Origin: Bacteroidota bacterium
GTDB taxonomy: Bacteria > Bacteroidota > Bacteroidia > Chitinophagales > Chitinophagaceae
Assembly (NCBI GenBank): GCA_016712665.1
Contig: JADJQP010000003.1
Span: forward strand, 310,001-374,000
Direction of reading: 5' to 3'
Length of the DNA stretch: 64,000 nucleotides
The notes beneath the pieces were generated by a model. The model worked only from the letters and a program-made list of their open reading frames with translations. It searched no databases and was not told the origin of the DNA. Positions 38,284 through 46,898 of this stretch are shown here, piece after piece. The position numbers were made by a program, and so were the translations under genes. Position 1 is the stretch's first letter, and the number at the start of each line of letters is the position of its first letter.

Positions 38284-38670
38284 TTAGTTCACCTTATAGT
38301 ACGTATCATAATTGGTGACTGCATCTCCATTTGCATCCGTTCCGTAAACCACATTGGTGAAACTTAGTCGATCTTTGCGATTTCGTTGTACTTTCAAGGT
38401 ATGACGAGATGCGTTTCCACCTGGGCAATACAACTTCATTGTGTTATTATTAATGTTGTATTCCAACTCAAATTCTTGGTCCTTGTTTGAAAAATCATTG
38501 TAGTTGTACCAATAGACACGGTTATCAGCTGTAATTTCAATCTTATATCGAGTTGAAGAGTATCCATTGAGTTTCCATATTCCGGCAAGCTCTGATTGCG
38601 GAATGGGCTCTTGCTTTACACAAGAAGAAAGAAAGAGAATAGAGAGGAGGGTAAAAAAAATACTTTTCAT
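38284..38670 (-). CDS. Hypothetical lipocalin-like lipoprotein
   Basis: A 128-residue lipoprotein: signal MKSIFFTLLSILFLSSC with the Cys at residue 17. The mature part starts with the LAGIWKLNGYSS motif, the G-x-W seen at the first strand of small lipocalin-like Bacteroidota proteins, followed by regular beta strands (YKIEITADNRVYWYN). Function unknown. It lies just downstream of the TauE-like gene and is convergent with the GT-C gene. Confidence 0.65.
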   Translation of the reverse strand: MKSIFFTLLSILFLSSCVKQEPIPQSELAGIWKLNGYSSTRYKIEITADNRVYWYNYNDFSNKDQEFELEYNINNNTMKLYCPGGNASRHTLKVQRNRKDRLSFTNVVYGTDANGDAVTNYDTYYKVN

Positions 38671-38677
38671 AATGAGT

Positions 38678-39115
38678 TCATTTTGGATATTTGACCATAA
38701 ATTTTATTACAAGTTTAATGGCTTCAACAACAAATAGGAAGCTTATTTTTGTCAAAAAAAGAAATTTCATGGCAATGACAATCATCAGAATCGCAAAAAC
38801 TTTCTTAATAAGTAAGGGTGACATCCCTACGGCCAATTTGCCCCCAAAAAAACCTCCAACAACAAATCCGACACATAAAATAAGAGCAATTTTCCAATCT
38901 ACCATTCCCTTTTGCCAATATGTATACGCTGCAACAAAACTCACTGGAAACGATAGCATGGCTAAGGTGGTACCTTGCGCCGTGTGCTGACTAAATCCAA
39001 AGAGAAGTACTAGTAAGGGTACGATGACAACTCCCCCGCCAATACCCACCATACCGCTTAAAATTCCAGCTGCAAAACCCAAAATTACGATACCTACAAC
39101 GGTGCTAATACTCAT
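38678..39115 (-). CDS. TauE/SafE family membrane protein (short form)
   Basis: Start at ATG 39115 (MSISTVVGIVILGFAAG). The 145-residue protein has four membrane helices with the TauE/SafE signature GILSGMVGIGGGVVIVPLLV and QGTTLAML. It corresponds to one repeat of the usual eight-helix family, as in many Bacteroidota, and probably works as a dimer. Family members export or import sulfite, sulfoacetate or other organic anions; the substrate is unknown. The following lipoprotein is 7 bases away. Confidence 0.8.
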   Translation of the reverse strand: MSISTVVGIVILGFAAGILSGMVGIGGGVVIVPLLVLLFGFSQHTAQGTTLAMLSFPVSFVAAYTYWQKGMVDWKIALILCVGFVVGGFFGGKLAVGMSPLLIKKVFAILMIVIAMKFLFLTKISFLFVVEAIKLVIKFMVKYPK

Positions 39116-39193
39116 AATTTGCCTTTTATTTAACACAATAAAAATAGGTGTTTTTGAGTTAATGTTACGTGTTAATTACTTTTTTTTCTAAAA

Positions 39194-39224
39194 CTTGTTT
39201 TATTCAACTATAAATTTATCTTTG
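39194..39224 (+). promoter_or_regulatory. Promoter of exbB operon (CTTG-N19-TATCTTTG)
   Basis: CTTG at 39194-39197, 19-base spacer, TATCTTTG at 39217-39224: a near-perfect Bacteroidota -33/-7 pair 61 bases before the exbB start. Confidence 0.65.
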
Positions 39225-39284
39225 TAGCTCATTATTTTTTACTTAAAAAAAACTCAATTTTAAATTTAATTAAAATCCCAATTT

Positions 39285-40106
39285 ATGGCAGACGTAAAAA
39301 CAGCTGTATCTTCTACAGCAAATTCAACTCAAAAAGGATCCAATTCTATGATGTTAAATCTCATTATTGTTGTGGTTTGTATTGTTGTAGCGCATCTTAT
39401 TTTTCATTTTGGATTCAGCACGCAATTTTTAGATGCTGAAAAACATAAAGCGAAGAATATTTTCGGAACCATGTATCAAGGCGGTTGGGTAGTACCTATA
39501 TTGATTTCCACCTTTTTTGTGATGTTATCGTTTCTGGTAGAAAGATCACTGACTATTTTTAAAGCACGGGGCAAAATGAGTAATGGAGATTTTATCAAGA
39601 AAGTACAATTTCATTTGGCTTCCAAAAATGTAGACGCTGCTATTTCTGAATGCGACAAGCAAGCAGGTAGTGTTGGTAACGTTATGAAAGCCGGTTTGAA
39701 AAAATATAAGGAAATGATTTCAAATACAACCTTTGATACCGACCAAAAAATTGAACAAATTAAAAAGGAAGTGGAAGAAACAACCGCCTTGGAATTGCCC
39801 ATGCTTGAAAAGAATCTCGTGTTTCTTTCAACCATTACTTCTGCTGCAACCCTTTTAGGATTGTTCGGAACGGTTATGGGTATGATTCGTGCGTTCGCGG
39901 CAATGTCAAATGCAGGTGCTCCTGATGCCAATGCTCTTGCAGCAGGTATTTCTGAAGCTCTTGTAAATACCGCTCTGGGTATCGGCACTTCATTTTTAGC
40001 GATGATTGCATACAACTTTTTTACAACCATTATTGATAACGTAACCTTTGGTATTGATGAAAGTGGATTCACTCTAGAACAAAGCTTTAAGGCTCAGTAC
40101 AAATAA
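39285..40106 (+). CDS. exbB: MotA/TolQ/ExbB proton channel family protein
   Basis: Proton-channel subunit that powers TonB-dependent outer-membrane uptake. The 273-residue protein has three membrane segments (about 25-45, 70-90 and a C-terminal pair around 190-250). The family signature is present (TITSAATLLGLFGTVMGMIRAFAAMS, then ALVNTALGIGTSFLAMIAYN). First of a four-gene operon with two exbD copies and tonB in the same direction; gap to the next gene 63 bases. Confidence 0.92.
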   Translation: MADVKTAVSSTANSTQKGSNSMMLNLIIVVVCIVVAHLIFHFGFSTQFLDAEKHKAKNIFGTMYQGGWVVPILISTFFVMLSFLVERSLTIFKARGKMSNGDFIKKVQFHLASKNVDAAISECDKQAGSVGNVMKAGLKKYKEMISNTTFDTDQKIEQIKKEVEETTALELPMLEKNLVFLSTITSAATLLGLFGTVMGMIRAFAAMSNAGAPDANALAAGISEALVNTALGIGTSFLAMIAYNFFTTIIDNVTFGIDESGFTLEQSFKAQYK

Positions 40107-40169
40107 TTTATTATTTAAAAACCCAGCTGATTATTTATTTCAAATTAATCAAAACAAATAATAAAATAT

Positions 40170-40826
40170 ATGTCAAAACACAAACTGCCCAGAAAAAGTA
40201 CTCATATTGATATGACCGCCATGTGCGACGTGGCCTTTCTTTTGCTTACTTTTTTCATGTTGGCTACAAAATTCAAACCAGACGAGCCGGTTGTGGTTAA
40301 AACACCATCCTCTACCTCAGAAATAATACTGCCTGATAATTCCATTTTACTTACTGTTGATTCAAAAGGTCAAGTGTTTTTTGATTACGACAATAAAAAA
40401 GCAAAAAAGGACCTTATTAATCGGGTGAATGATGAAAAAAAGCTGAACTTGAATGAAGAGGAAAAAGCAGCGTTCGTAAACGGTGCTTCTTTTGGTCTTT
40501 CATTTGCTCAAATGAAACAGTATTTATCGATTCCTCCAATGGAGCAAAAGACGTATTCGTTTACCGGTATCCCGGTTGACACGTCCTATGTGGCAGCAAC
40601 CAACGAATTGGCCTATTGGATACAAACAGCACGTTCCGCGGGACAAGATGAAGGACATCCGCCCCGTATCTGCATAAAATGCGATGCGGCAACTGCGTAT
40701 CCAAAGGTAAAAGATGTCATAAAAACATTGACTAAAAACAATATCGATCGTTTTAATTTACTAACCTCTCTGGAGGCAGTGCCAACCGGAACAGATTTGT
40801 ACAAAGAACGAAACGCAAGTAAATAA
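40170..40826 (+). CDS. exbD: ExbD/TolR family biopolymer transport protein (first copy)
   Basis: Single-pass inner-membrane partner of ExbB. The N-terminal motif HIDMTAMCDVAFLLLTFFMLATKF (residues 12-35) contains the essential membrane Asp of ExbD in the form CDVAFLLLTFFM. The periplasmic domain is about 180 residues, longer than E. coli ExbD (141), with an inserted stretch before the conserved ICIKCDAATAYPKVKDVIKTL. Two different ExbD proteins in a row is the usual Bacteroidota arrangement. Confidence 0.92.
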   Translation: MSKHKLPRKSTHIDMTAMCDVAFLLLTFFMLATKFKPDEPVVVKTPSSTSEIILPDNSILLTVDSKGQVFFDYDNKKAKKDLINRVNDEKKLNLNEEEKAAFVNGASFGLSFAQMKQYLSIPPMEQKTYSFTGIPVDTSYVAATNELAYWIQTARSAGQDEGHPPRICIKCDAATAYPKVKDVIKTLTKNNIDRFNLLTSLEAVPTGTDLYKERNASK

Positions 40827-40855
40827 TCCTTTAAACCCTACATAAATAAAATAAA

Positions 40856-41455
40856 ATGGCAGAAATACAAGAAAAACCGGGTGGAGGGAAACAGGGACCT
40901 GGTGTCAAAAAACCCAAAAAATTATCGACAAGAATCGACCTGACCCCCATGGTGGATTTGGGCTTTCTTTTGATTACCTTTTTCATTTTCACAACTACCA
41001 TGAGTAAGCCTAAAACCATGGAGATTAATATGCCTGTTGACAAAGAAGATATTGAAGAGAAGGACAAAAATAAGGTGAAGGATTATACAGCCATGACGGT
41101 ATTATTAAGTAAACAAAATCGTGTTTATTATTATACCGGTCTTGCAGACGATCCAATGAACCCACCAAATGTACAGGTGACCTATTTTCAAAATAATAAT
41201 GGCATTCGAGACGCCATTATTGCACTAAAAAAGCGAGTTTATGAAGAACGAGGGAATGGAATGCCAGGTCATAATATAAAAGATGAGCCCGTTATACTGA
41301 TTAAGCCCGATACTTCAAGCCAGTATGATGATATCGTAAACATTTTAGATGAGATGAATATCAATGGAATTACAACCTATGCCCTAGTGGACATCACAGA
41401 GGTAGACAGAGATTTTATCAAAAAAACAGAAGAAGCAAACGCCGGAGTTCAATAA
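40856..41455 (+). CDS. exbD: ExbD/TolR family biopolymer transport protein (second copy)
   Basis: Second ExbD, 199 residues. A Lys/Pro/Gly-rich N-terminus precedes RIDLTPMVDLGFLLITFFIFTTTM (about 24-47) with the conserved Asp (VDLGFLLITFF). The C-terminal region reads ILIKPDTSSQYDDIVNILDEMNINGI, the typical periplasmic ExbD fold. It shares the motif but little else with the first copy, so the pair is old, not a recent duplication. Part of the exbB-exbD-exbD-tonB operon (29-base gap). Confidence 0.92.
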   Translation: MAEIQEKPGGGKQGPGVKKPKKLSTRIDLTPMVDLGFLLITFFIFTTTMSKPKTMEINMPVDKEDIEEKDKNKVKDYTAMTVLLSKQNRVYYYTGLADDPMNPPNVQVTYFQNNNGIRDAIIALKKRVYEERGNGMPGHNIKDEPVILIKPDTSSQYDDIVNILDEMNINGITTYALVDITEVDRDFIKKTEEANAGVQ

Positions 41456-41516
41456 TTTTTTATGGAATATAAGAAAGAGTTGCATCTCCATAATAACACA
41501 AAAAACTTTTTAAAAA

Positions 41517-42341
41517 ATGGAAAGTAAAGATATACTAAACGCGGACGTCCTCGACATCATTTTTGAAGGTCGAAATAAGGAATACGGGGCGTACGAATTG
41601 AGAAAAAGCTATGCACGAAGAATCAAGAAGTCTTTGTTCATATGCTTAACAATTATTGGTGTATTGGGTTCTGCATTTGCTATTGCGAATTACTTGAGCA
41701 ATAGACCTCATAAAGCCCCACCAAAACAAAAAATTACGGAGCTGATTGCTCCTCCCCCGGTGGACGAAAAAAAACCACCACCCCCTCCTCCTCCGCCACC
41801 GCCTCCTCCGGTGAAACCACAGGTAAAATTTACACCACCTGTTATCAAAAAAGCAGAGGAAGTGCGTGAAGAGGAAAAACCACCACCCAAGAAAGAACTT
41901 GAAAAAGCAACAGCCAGCACTGTGACCGTAGCAGGTGATGAAAATGCTAAATTAGATGCTCCGGTAGTGCCAGATAAGGGTCCTGCTGTGGTAGAAGCAC
42001 CTCCTGCCCCTGCAAAAGCGGAAATTTTTGAATTTGTAGAACAAATGCCTGAATTTCCAGGTGGCGATGATGCGATGATGGCTTTTATTCAAAAGAGTTT
42101 GAAGTATCCCAAACAAGCCGTTGAAAACAATATTGATGGTAGAGTAGTTGTCAACTTTGTGGTAAATGAATCAGGCGATATTTCAGACGTAAAAGTGATG
42201 CGAGGCATTAAATATGGATGTGACGAAGAAGCCATGCGTGTTGTAAAAAGTATGCCAAACTGGAAGGCGGGAAAACAAAATGGAAAGGCTGTGAAAGTTT
42301 CATATAGCTTACCCATTACTTTCCAGCTCGATAGTGAATAA
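41517..42341 (+). CDS. tonB: Energy transducer TonB
   Basis: A 274-residue protein linking the ExbB/ExbD motor to outer-membrane receptors. The N-terminus NADVLDIIFEGRNKEYGAYELRKSY is the Bacteroidota TonB signature; one membrane helix (about 40-60) follows. Next is a proline-rich periplasmic spacer (ten or more consecutive Pro around 88-99, then Lys/Glu/Pro repeats to 170) and the C-terminal TonB domain (about 190-274; MPEFPGGDDAMMAFIQ, YPKQAVENNIDGRVVVNF). Last gene of its operon; a terminator follows before the sigma factor gene. Confidence 0.94.
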   Translation: MESKDILNADVLDIIFEGRNKEYGAYELRKSYARRIKKSLFICLTIIGVLGSAFAIANYLSNRPHKAPPKQKITELIAPPPVDEKKPPPPPPPPPPPPVKPQVKFTPPVIKKAEEVREEEKPPPKKELEKATASTVTVAGDENAKLDAPVVPDKGPAVVEAPPAPAKAEIFEFVEQMPEFPGGDDAMMAFIQKSLKYPKQAVENNIDGRVVVNFVVNESGDISDVKVMRGIKYGCDEEAMRVVKSMPNWKAGKQNGKAVKVSYSLPITFQLDSE

Positions 42342-42364
42342 GTAAATCAGAATTATTTTTTAAT

Positions 42365-42394
42365 AAAAACCGGTTTGAAAAGATCGGTTTTTTT
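42365..42394 (+). terminator. Rho-independent terminator after tonB
   Basis: AAAAACCG, 12-base loop, CGGTTTTTTT: eight-pair stem followed by T run, 24 bases after the tonB stop. It separates the TonB operon from the sigma-factor operon. Confidence 0.75.
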
Positions 42395-42440
42395 ATGTCA
42401 ATATATTACTTTGTCTCATCCAATAGATAATATACATACC

Positions 42441-42977
42441 ATGACCTTTGAACAGATTTACAATAAAAATGTAAAGCTGGTCTATAACTTGTGTCTGCAG
42501 TACGTCCATAATCTTGAAGATGCCGAAGAGATTACGCAGGATGTATTTATCAGTGTGCACGATTCACTGAATAAATTTGAGTTTCAATCAAAAATAAGTA
42601 CCTGGATCTATAGAATTGCTATCAACAAAAGTCTGGATTTTATTAAAGCAAAAAATACCAAGAAGCGATTTGCATTCATTTACCGGCTTTTCAACGAAAA
42701 TAATGAGATTCAATATGAGCAAAGCCATTTTGAACATCCAGGAATATTAATGGAGAACAAGGAAGAAATAAAACAGATTTTTACACGAATTGATCAATTG
42801 CCCCCAAACCAGCGAACGGCCCTGATTCTAAACAAAATAGAAAAGAAAAGTCATTCAGAAATTGCAGAAATTATGCTATTGAGTAGCAAAGCTGTGGAGT
42901 CATTAATACAAAGGGGCAAAAGCAATCTGCAATCCAAACTAAAAACAGCGAGGGTTGACCCAAATAACATCGTCTAA
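42441..42977 (+). CDS. ECF-type RNA polymerase sigma factor
   Basis: Start at ATG 42441 (MTFEQIYNKNVKLVYNLCLQYV); the upstream extension is not plausible. At 178 residues it has region 2 (DAEEITQDVFISVHDSLNKFEFQSKISTWIYRIAINKSLDF) and region 4 (LPPNQRTALILNKIEKKSHSEIAEIM, then SSKAVESLIQRG), with no other domain. First of a compact operon: the next genes start 7, 11, -4, -4 and 70 bases after the previous stop. The following small membrane protein and CnrX/Spy-like protein are its likely anti-sigma and sensor. It probably activates the downstream MbnP-MbnH-YHYH genes. Confidence 0.88.
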   Translation: MTFEQIYNKNVKLVYNLCLQYVHNLEDAEEITQDVFISVHDSLNKFEFQSKISTWIYRIAINKSLDFIKAKNTKKRFAFIYRLFNENNEIQYEQSHFEHPGILMENKEEIKQIFTRIDQLPPNQRTALILNKIEKKSHSEIAEIMLLSSKAVESLIQRGKSNLQSKLKTARVDPNNIV

Positions 42978-42984
42978 TTAACAA

Positions 42985-43254
42985 ATGGAATTCATGAACT
43001 CTGATTTAGATCTTTTAAGCCAAATTAGCTCTGTGGAGGCACCACCCTTTTTACTTGACAAAATTTCCCAAAAGATTGAAGGCCGAAAAAAAAGAATGGT
43101 CTCTCCAAAGTTGGCCTATACTTTGACTGTTGCTTTTACGGTCGTACTTGCCATAAATATCGTGTTTATTTTCAGATACAGTACCTCCAAACCAAACCAT
43201 AGCGACTGGATTGGGAGTATGTCTTTACTGGAAGACCATTCATTATACAAATAG
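42985..43254 (+). CDS. Small single-pass membrane protein, candidate anti-sigma factor
   Basis: An 89-residue protein. A cytoplasmic segment of about 46 residues, with SSVEAPPFLLDKISQKIEGRKKR, precedes one membrane helix (about 47-67, LAYTLTVAFTVVLAINIVFIF) and a 20-residue periplasmic tail. The short N-terminal helix is where small anti-sigma factors (CnrY type) bind the sigma factor. Position directly after the sigma gene (7-base gap) and before a periplasmic metal-sensor-like gene supports this role. No sequence family recognised; call is by architecture and context. Confidence 0.6.
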   Translation: MEFMNSDLDLLSQISSVEAPPFLLDKISQKIEGRKKRMVSPKLAYTLTVAFTVVLAINIVFIFRYSTSKPNHSDWIGSMSLLEDHSLYK

Positions 43255-43265
43255 CAAATTTTTTC

Positions 43266-43727
43266 ATGAAAAAAAATACCTTTCTAGTAGTTATTATCCT
43301 TCTTCTAATCGTACTGAATAGTGTGCTTATCGTAATGCTCATGCGCAGTGCCCACCATCCGAAAAGGCATGGAGGACCTAGAAATGAAATTATTGAAAAA
43401 TTGGGTTTTAATCCTGAACAAATTAAGTTATACGATGAACTCATTAAAGAACATCGAAAACAAATTGGGGAACATCATCAGGAAATGCGCGCACTAAAAA
43501 ATCAACTGTATGAAGGTCTAAAGGATGAAAACGAACAGTCTGGTCAAGATTCTATTTTAGCTAAAATTGCACAAAAGCAAATTCAAATTGAACAAACCCA
43601 TTTAAATCATTTCCTGTCCATTCAAAAAATTTGTAGCCCTGCTCAAATAGCAGACTTTAATGAACTCTTGTCGGAAATTGCGCAACTTTTTGCACCTCCT
43701 CCACCTCCTCAAAAAGAAGGGATATGA
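43266..43727 (+). CDS. Periplasmic CnrX/Spy (heavy-metal sensor-like) protein
   Basis: A 153-residue protein with an N-terminal membrane anchor (about 6-26) and a periplasmic helical domain. It reads EIIEKLGFNPEQIKLYDELIKEHRKQIGEHHQEMRALKNQLYEGL, the Spy/CpxP/CnrX helical-hairpin pattern (LGLTxxQ...). His/Met-rich stretches (HHPKRHGG, EHHQEM, HLNHF) could bind metal. It ends in a proline run. Its stop overlaps the next start by 4 bases (ATGA). In the CnrYXH system the membrane-anchored CnrX senses metal and releases the sigma factor through CnrY; the same role is proposed here, which is inference. Confidence 0.7.
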   Translation: MKKNTFLVVIILLLIVLNSVLIVMLMRSAHHPKRHGGPRNEIIEKLGFNPEQIKLYDELIKEHRKQIGEHHQEMRALKNQLYEGLKDENEQSGQDSILAKIAQKQIQIEQTHLNHFLSIQKICSPAQIADFNELLSEIAQLFAPPPPPQKEGI

Positions 43728-44407
43728 AGTCTTTCTTGATAGTATTCTGTCTTATAGGTTTTTGGCAAACAGATAGCAAGGCACAGCAAGTACGATTTGT
43801 TGCCAAATACGGCAACGAAATGTTGAATACATTTCCGAATACAGTTAAAGGCAAAAATGGCGACACCATAGAATTTTCTGTTTTGAAATTTTACATTTCC
43901 AATCTTGAATTTAGAAAAAATGGGATCCCTGTTTATTCCCCAAAAGAGCAATATCATTTAGTAGATTTTGGAATAGAGCATTCCGCTGTTCTAAATTTTG
44001 ATGCCCGCAAAAAGATACACTTTCACGAATTTGTTTTCGATATAGGTATTGATAGCGCCACCAATTCTGCCGGAGCACTGGGCGGTGCTTTGGACCCCAC
44101 AGTAGGGATGTACTGGACCTGGCAAAATGGATACATCCATTTCAAATTAGAGGGCAAAAGCTCCCGGTGTTTCGCACGTAATCATCAATTTGAATTTCAT
44201 ATAGGTGGTTATTATTCACCTTTCAATACGTTACAAAAAATTCGAATTCCAGCTCAAAAAAACATTGAAAGTACGATTGAAATAGACTTAGCTATTCTGA
44301 TGGAATCTATTGATCTGGCGACAGTACATCATATTATGTCGCCGTGCACTGAGGCCGTAAGATTTTCACAACAATTCCCTTTCATTTTTTATTCTGCCAA
44401 AAGATGA
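43724..44407 (+). CDS. MbnP family protein
   Basis: A 227-residue secreted protein of the MbnP family, first noted next to methanobactin genes and present in many bacteria. A signal peptide (about 1-20, DSKAQ) precedes the conserved beta-rich core. Visible signatures: FSVLKFYISNLEF (51-63), YHLVDF, and the diagnostic GMYWTWQNGYIHFKLEG (128-144) with Trp131 and Trp133. In studied MbnP a tryptophan is converted to kynurenine by its partner MbnH and a copper site forms. The next gene, overlapping by 4 bases, is MbnH-like, so the pair is complete. Periplasmic or surface location. Confidence 0.85.
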   Translation: MKSFLIVFCLIGFWQTDSKAQQVRFVAKYGNEMLNTFPNTVKGKNGDTIEFSVLKFYISNLEFRKNGIPVYSPKEQYHLVDFGIEHSAVLNFDARKKIHFHEFVFDIGIDSATNSAGALGGALDPTVGMYWTWQNGYIHFKLEGKSSRCFARNHQFEFHIGGYYSPFNTLQKIRIPAQKNIESTIEIDLAILMESIDLATVHHIMSPCTEAVRFSQQFPFIFYSAKR

Positions 44408-45426
44408 AGGTAAAATTACTGTACATTTTTTGCGGCATAGTATTACTGGTAGCCTTCAAAATGGCAGACGATATCCCATTTGTTGTACCCAAATATTTTC
44501 CAGCACCCGTTTATGACTTTAAAAAAAATCGCCTCAGCAGCGAAAAAATTGTATTAGGGCGCGTGCTGTTCTATGATAATCTCCTTTCGAAAAATCAAAC
44601 CATATCTTGCGCCAGTTGCCATTCAAATTACAATGCCTTTGCCCATACCGATCATGCATTAAGTCATGGAATTTATGACAGTATAGGTACTCGCAATGCA
44701 CCTGCCCTAATGAACCTTGCCTGGCAACCCATTTTTATGTGGGATGGCGCTATCAACCATCTTGATATGCAGGCTCTGGCACCTATTCAAAATAAAATTG
44801 AGATGGGTGAACACATTGCAAACGTTGTAAGTAAATTACAAAAAAGTCCTATTTACCCAAAACTATTTTATAAGGCATTTGAAGACAGTATCATAAGTGG
44901 CGAACATACCCTTAAAGCGCTTTCCGCATTTATGCTTACCTTGGTGAGTTGCGAAAGCAAATACGATAGTGTAATAAAGGGATATCTAGCCTTTGACGCA
45001 AAAGAAAAAAATGGATATGCATTGTATAAAAATCACTGCAGTTCATGCCATACCGAACCCCTTTTTACCAATTATCGCTTCGAAAATAATGGTTTGGCTT
45101 TGGATACTACTTTATCAGATTATGGGAGAATGCATATCACGAAACAAACGAACGACTCACTAAAGTTTAAAGTCCCAACCCTACGAAATATTGAATGGAC
45201 TTATCCGTACATGCATGATGGCCGTTTCAAAACCCTAAATACAGTATTGAATCATTATTCCGGCGGAATAATCTATAGTCCATCATTATCCGAACCATTA
45301 CAAAAGCCCATTTCATTGTCAGCGAAAGAAAAAGTTGACCTCCTATCTTTCTTACTTACTTTAAGCGATACAAAATATATTTTTAATAAAAACCATTCAT
45401 TTCCCAGAGAAATATTGAAGAACTAA
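44404..45426 (+). CDS. MbnH/MauG-type dihaem cytochrome c peroxidase
   Basis: A 340-residue exported dihaem enzyme of the cytochrome c peroxidase/MauG family. Haem c motifs are CASCH (69-73) and CSSCH (212-216). Also present are FYDNLLSKNQTISC, the RNAPALMNLAWQPIFMWDG core and the MHDGRFKTLNTVLNHY motif near the end (MHDGRF is a family hallmark). Because it overlaps the MbnP gene by 4 bases, it is best read as the MbnH partner that oxidises a tryptophan of MbnP to kynurenine, rather than a general peroxide scavenger. That substrate assignment is inference from gene order. Confidence 0.85.
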   Translation: MKVKLLYIFCGIVLLVAFKMADDIPFVVPKYFPAPVYDFKKNRLSSEKIVLGRVLFYDNLLSKNQTISCASCHSNYNAFAHTDHALSHGIYDSIGTRNAPALMNLAWQPIFMWDGAINHLDMQALAPIQNKIEMGEHIANVVSKLQKSPIYPKLFYKAFEDSIISGEHTLKALSAFMLTLVSCESKYDSVIKGYLAFDAKEKNGYALYKNHCSSCHTEPLFTNYRFENNGLALDTTLSDYGRMHITKQTNDSLKFKVPTLRNIEWTYPYMHDGRFKTLNTVLNHYSGGIIYSPSLSEPLQKPISLSAKEKVDLLSFLLTLSDTKYIFNKNHSFPREILKN

Positions 45427-45496
45427 CGAGGAAAAGCAATTAATTCTTCGTCTAAGTTAACAAGCTTTATTATTAAACGAATTTCAAAATAAAAAT

Positions 45497-46852
45497 ATGA
45501 ACGGTAAAAACATCCTGATTCTGGCCCTACTGTCAACACTATTCACAAGTGCCTATGCTCAACCTGCTTTGAGCGCATGGTTGCAGAATACAACCGGAAC
45601 ACTTAGCCGACATTATGTAAGTGGTAATTCAATGCCGATTCAAGATAATGATTCTGTAAATGTGCAAACGGTTTTATATTCTTCCAATTGGGTTTATATT
45701 CGTACTAAAGGACAACCATCATATGTTACTGGCCCATTTTTGGATGGGAATCCTTCTTTAGCAACCAATCAAAATGCTATTTTTAGAATTTCTTTAAATC
45801 CGGTACAGAACACTGGAAATCCAACAAATACCAATGGGGGTAACATTGGACTTTTTATCAATGGTGTTGCTCTTTTCGACTATAGAGATGGGGTATCGTG
45901 GCAAAATGCCACCAATTCCCTAAAAGGGGGGCCATTAGGAGGTATGGGAGATCAAGTATGGAACCGAGATGCGGTGGTGGGTGAACGATTAGGATTCGAT
46001 TGTTCGAAAGGACATCCGGCAATGGGAAACTACCACCACCATCAAAATCCAAGCGCCTTCAAACTGGATTTAAGTGTCATCTCTACTATTTGCAATTTAT
46101 ATGATGCAGATGGCCTATATTCTATTGACAGTACTACGCATTCGCCACTTATTGGTTTTGCTTATGATGGGTTCCCTATTTATGGGGCGTATGCCCATAA
46201 GAATGTGAACGGTACAGGTGGTATCGTACGAATGAAATCAAGTTATAAATTGCGAAATATAGCAGTCCGCAATACAGACGCTCTCGGCAATCCGGTAACC
46301 CCCGGTCCACCTGTAAACAATACGTATCCCTTGGGTTATTTCCGCGAAGATTATGAATACATTGCAACTGGAGCAGGAACTCCTGATTATTTGGATGAGC
46401 ACAATGGCCGATTTTGTGTAACTCCTGAGTACCCTGCAGGAATCTACTGTTATTTTGCCACGGTAGATGATAAGTGGAATTCAGCCTATCCATATGCTGT
46501 AGGACCCACATTCTATGGGATCAAAAATGCAACCAAAGTAAACAGTATTACTGAACCTGTGACCGTATACTCTCCAACAGAAACGGATGATTTCTCTACA
46601 ATAGTATCTAACATTAGAATATTTCCGAACCCAAGTGCCGATTTTCTGGCCATACAACTAAATAGTCTGAATACACAAAATGTAGAATTAAAACTGTTTG
46701 AAATGGGTGGTAAACTCGTGAATCAAACTACCATTTTTGCCGGTAGTACAATAGCGTACATTGATACCAGGACCTTGTACAATGGAAACTACATGTTGCT
46801 AATCAAAAATGGCGAAAATCAAATAAGCAGAAAGGTTACTATTAATAGATAA
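45497..46852 (+). CDS. YHYH domain-containing protein with T9SS sorting domain
   Basis: A 451-residue secreted protein. Signal peptide about 1-21 (SAYAQ). The central YHYH domain (about 115-330) has DYRDGVSWQNA, GHPAMGNYHHHQNP (Tyr179-His182), GFAYDGFPIYGAYAH and a YEYIATGAGTPDYLDEHNGRFCVTPEYPAGIYCYFATVD segment. These His/Tyr/Cys residues look like a metal or cofactor site, but no activity is known to me. The C-terminal region (about 370-451; FPNPSADFLAIQL, NGNYMLLIKNGENQISRK) is a T9SS type A sorting domain, so the protein is surface-bound or released. It closes the sigma-MbnP-MbnH operon (70-base gap). Confidence 0.85.
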   Translation: MNGKNILILALLSTLFTSAYAQPALSAWLQNTTGTLSRHYVSGNSMPIQDNDSVNVQTVLYSSNWVYIRTKGQPSYVTGPFLDGNPSLATNQNAIFRISLNPVQNTGNPTNTNGGNIGLFINGVALFDYRDGVSWQNATNSLKGGPLGGMGDQVWNRDAVVGERLGFDCSKGHPAMGNYHHHQNPSAFKLDLSVISTICNLYDADGLYSIDSTTHSPLIGFAYDGFPIYGAYAHKNVNGTGGIVRMKSSYKLRNIAVRNTDALGNPVTPGPPVNNTYPLGYFREDYEYIATGAGTPDYLDEHNGRFCVTPEYPAGIYCYFATVDDKWNSAYPYAVGPTFYGIKNATKVNSITEPVTVYSPTETDDFSTIVSNIRIFPNPSADFLAIQLNSLNTQNVELKLFEMGGKLVNQTTIFAGSTIAYIDTRTLYNGNYMLLIKNGENQISRKVTINR

Positions 46853-46898
46853 GCCTCGTAATTGCTGTGGAATGTAGATGGAATTGCTGCAAAAAAAC

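Noticed and set aside
39611..40072. 153-codon minus-strand frame inside exbB
   Set aside because: Mirror of a strongly conserved proton-channel gene; no family resemblance.
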